Under the pieces are notes generated by a model. It saw only the letters and a program-made list of their open reading frames with translations, was not told where the DNA came from and did not search any database. The translations under genes were made by a program, and so were the position numbers. From Actinomycetes bacterium (GTDB lineage Bacteria; Actinomycetota; Actinomycetes; Actinomycetales; Dermatophilaceae), in contig JAEXXY010000015.1 of the NCBI GenBank assembly GCA_023451855.1, forward strand, positions 1-6,516: DNA of 6,516 nt, read 5' to 3'. Of this stretch, positions 5,605-6,516 are shown piece by piece (position 1 is the first letter of the stretch; each line of letters opens with the position of its first letter).

Positions 5605-6381
5605 GTGCGTATCGGACTGTTCGCGACGTGCCTCGGTGACGTCCTGTTCCCCGACGTGCCGCGCGCGACGACCGCGCTGCTCGAGCGGCTCGGCCACGAG
5701 GTCGTCTTCCCCGCCCACCAGACGTGCTGCGGCCAGATGCACACGAACACCGGCTACCAGCGCGACGCCGCGGGGCTCGTGCGCCACCACGTCGAGGTGT
5801 TCGAGCGGGCCCTGGCCGGCGGCGTCGAGGCCGTCGACGCCATCGTCGCGCCGTCGGGGTCGTGCGTCGGGTCGGTACGCCACCAGCACGCGGACGTCGC
5901 CCGACGCGCGGGCGACGACGCGCTCGCCGAGCGGGCCGACGCCGTGGCGGCCCGCACCTTCGAGCTGTCCGAGCTGCTCGTCGACGTGCTCGGGGTCACC
6001 GACGTCGGCGCCTCCTACCCGCACCGGGTCACCTACCACCCGACGTGCCACTCGCTGCGGATGCTTCGCGTCGGCGACCGGCCCCTGCAGCTGCTGCGCG
6101 CGGTCCGCGGCATCGACCTCGTCGAGCTGCCCGCGGCTGACTCGTGCTGCGGCTTCGGTGGCACCTTCGCCGTCAAGAACGCCGACACGTCCACGGCGAT
6201 GCTCGCCGACAAGATGGCGGCGGTGCGCCAGACCCGCGCCGAGGTGCTGACCGCGGGCGACGCGTCGTGTCTGATGCACATCGGCGGCGGACTGGCTCGG
6301 CTGCGCACCGGCGTGCGGGCCGTCCACCTCGCGCAGGTGCTCGCGAGCACGCCGGATGCGCCATGGGTGGTGGGCGCATGA
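5605..6381 (+). CDS. lutA: LutA, CCG-domain iron-sulfur protein of lactate oxidation
   Basis: A 258-residue cytoplasmic LutA/YkgE protein, one of three subunits (with LutB and LutC) of the L-lactate oxidation complex that converts lactate to pyruvate. It contains two CCG (heterodisulfide-reductase B-like) cysteine modules: Cys9, HQTCCGQ with Cys41-Cys42, and SGSC Cys87 in the first; HPTC Cys148, DSCCGFGGTF with Cys181-Cys182, and Cys222 in the second. These are likely iron-sulfur or electron-transfer ligands. Length and order match the family. The GTG at 5605 follows GAGGAG (5593-5598) by 6 nt. The stop overlaps the next start as ATGA, so LutB is translationally coupled. The upstream neighbour is a methyltransferase, not the usual GntR regulator or permease, so the operon start cannot be told from this window. 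A 47-bp piece of this gene (5808-5854) reappears at the right edge. Confidence 0.94.
   Translation: MRIGLFATCLGDVLFPDVPRATTALLERLGHEVVFPAHQTCCGQMHTNTGYQRDAAGLVRHHVEVFERALAGGVEAVDAIVAPSGSCVGSVRHQHADVARRAGDDALAERADAVAARTFELSELLVDVLGVTDVGASYPHRVTYHPTCHSLRMLRVGDRPLQLLRAVRGIDLVELPAADSCCGFGGTFAVKNADTSTAMLADKMAAVRQTRAEVLTAGDASCLMHIGGGLARLRTGVRAVHLAQVLASTPDAPWVVGA
5808..5854 (+). repeat. 47-bp exact direct repeat, copy 1 (inside lutA)
   Basis: This lutA segment, encoding ALAGGVEAVDAIVAP and flanks (from about residue 69), is identical base for base to the final 47 bases of the window. The lutA copy fits its gene well: it continues into the conserved SGSC motif, so this is the genuine location. Confidence 0.95.
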
Positions 6382-6516
6382 CGACCCACCTCGGCATGCC
6401 GGGCCGGCGGCCACCCGCCGGGCAGGGCAACCTCGCCGGCGACGCGTCGTTCCCGACCGCGGCACGGGCGGCCCTGGCCGGCGGCGTCGAGGCCGTCGAC
6501 GCCATCGTCGCGCCGT
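6378..6516 (+). CDS. lutB: LutB N-terminus (partial; 3' part probably chimeric)
   Basis: The ATG at 6378 overlaps the lutA stop (ATGA), the usual lutA-lutB arrangement. The first about 34 codons read like the N-terminus of actinobacterial LutB/YkgF: an LGMP motif, then GNLAG, then FPTAARAALA. LutB is the large iron-sulfur subunit of the lactate-oxidation complex, normally about 470-500 residues with ferredoxin-type clusters, none of which is visible here. After AALA the family normally runs into a DTQLRRNL-like helix and IRAKR. Here the frame instead reads GGVEAVDAIVAP, an in-frame copy of LutA. The junction falls in shared bases GGCCCTGGCC. I therefore trust only 6378 to about 6480 as lutB, and treat the rest as a probable artefact. 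The gene is cut by the right edge. Confidence 0.7.
   Translation, partial: MTTHLGMPGRRPPAGQGNLAGDASFPTAARAALAGGVEAVDAIVAP
6470..6516 (+). repeat. 47-bp exact direct repeat, copy 2 (right window edge)
   Basis: The final 47 bases equal 5808-5854 without a mismatch, and identity stops sharply on the left side (6469 differs from 5807). The copy runs to the last base, so its full length is unknown. It interrupts the expected lutB sequence, which favours an assembly or template-switch artefact over a real duplication. Confidence 0.9.

Noticed and set aside
1..6516. tRNA, rRNA, CRISPR arrays, insertion sequences, phage or toxin-antitoxin genes
   Set aside because: I saw no transposase-like or integrase-like reading frame, no regularly spaced repeat array and no tRNA-like cloverleaf in the short intergenic gaps.

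Overview
The window looks like a piece of a high-GC actinobacterial chromosome. The coding regions are dense, third positions are strongly G/C, GTG starts are common, and two probable leaderless promoters have the TAnnnT form. Gene families such as the ECF42-type sigma factor with its YCII/DGPF partner and the LutA/LutB pair point the same way. A Micrococcales-like host (for example the Intrasporangiaceae) is a guess from protein style only. The odd length and the cut genes at both ends suggest a whole draft contig rather than a slice of a finished genome.

Layout. Positions 1-1608 are on the minus strand: a HAD-IIA (NagD-like) phosphatase (814-1608), then downstream of it the N-terminal catalytic domain of a Ser/Thr protein kinase (731 to 1, cut by the left edge). 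A 132-bp divergent intergenic region (1609-1740) carries a 12-bp direct repeat with a 22-bp period and a TAnnnT promoter next to the ATG of a VOC/glyoxalase-fold protein (1741-2136). All genes from here to the right edge are on the plus strand. A 111-bp gap holds a good candidate ECF42-type promoter. It is followed by a YCII/DGPF-domain protein (2248-2688) and an ECF42-type sigma factor with a large C-terminal domain (2702-3940). An alpha/beta hydrolase (3937-4956, overlapping the sigma stop), a class I SAM methyltransferase (4971-5588), LutA (5605-6381) and the first codons of LutB (6378 to the edge) complete the run.

How the genes work together. The YCII gene and the sigma gene form a recognisable self-contained regulatory module: sigma factor, probable target protein and a matching promoter. 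No anti-sigma gene is visible. LutA and LutB belong to the iron-sulfur lactate-oxidation (LutABC) complex; LutC is not in the window. The hydrolase, methyltransferase and lutA are tightly spaced (4-bp overlap, 14 bp, 16 bp) and may be co-transcribed, but nothing shows a shared pathway.

Main caution. The last 47 bases of the window are an exact copy of 5808-5854 inside lutA and replace the expected continuation of lutB. This looks more like an assembly or chimera artefact than biology. I did not find a convincing undescribed system. The most interesting real signals are the ECF42 module with its promoter and the repeat-flanked divergent promoter region.
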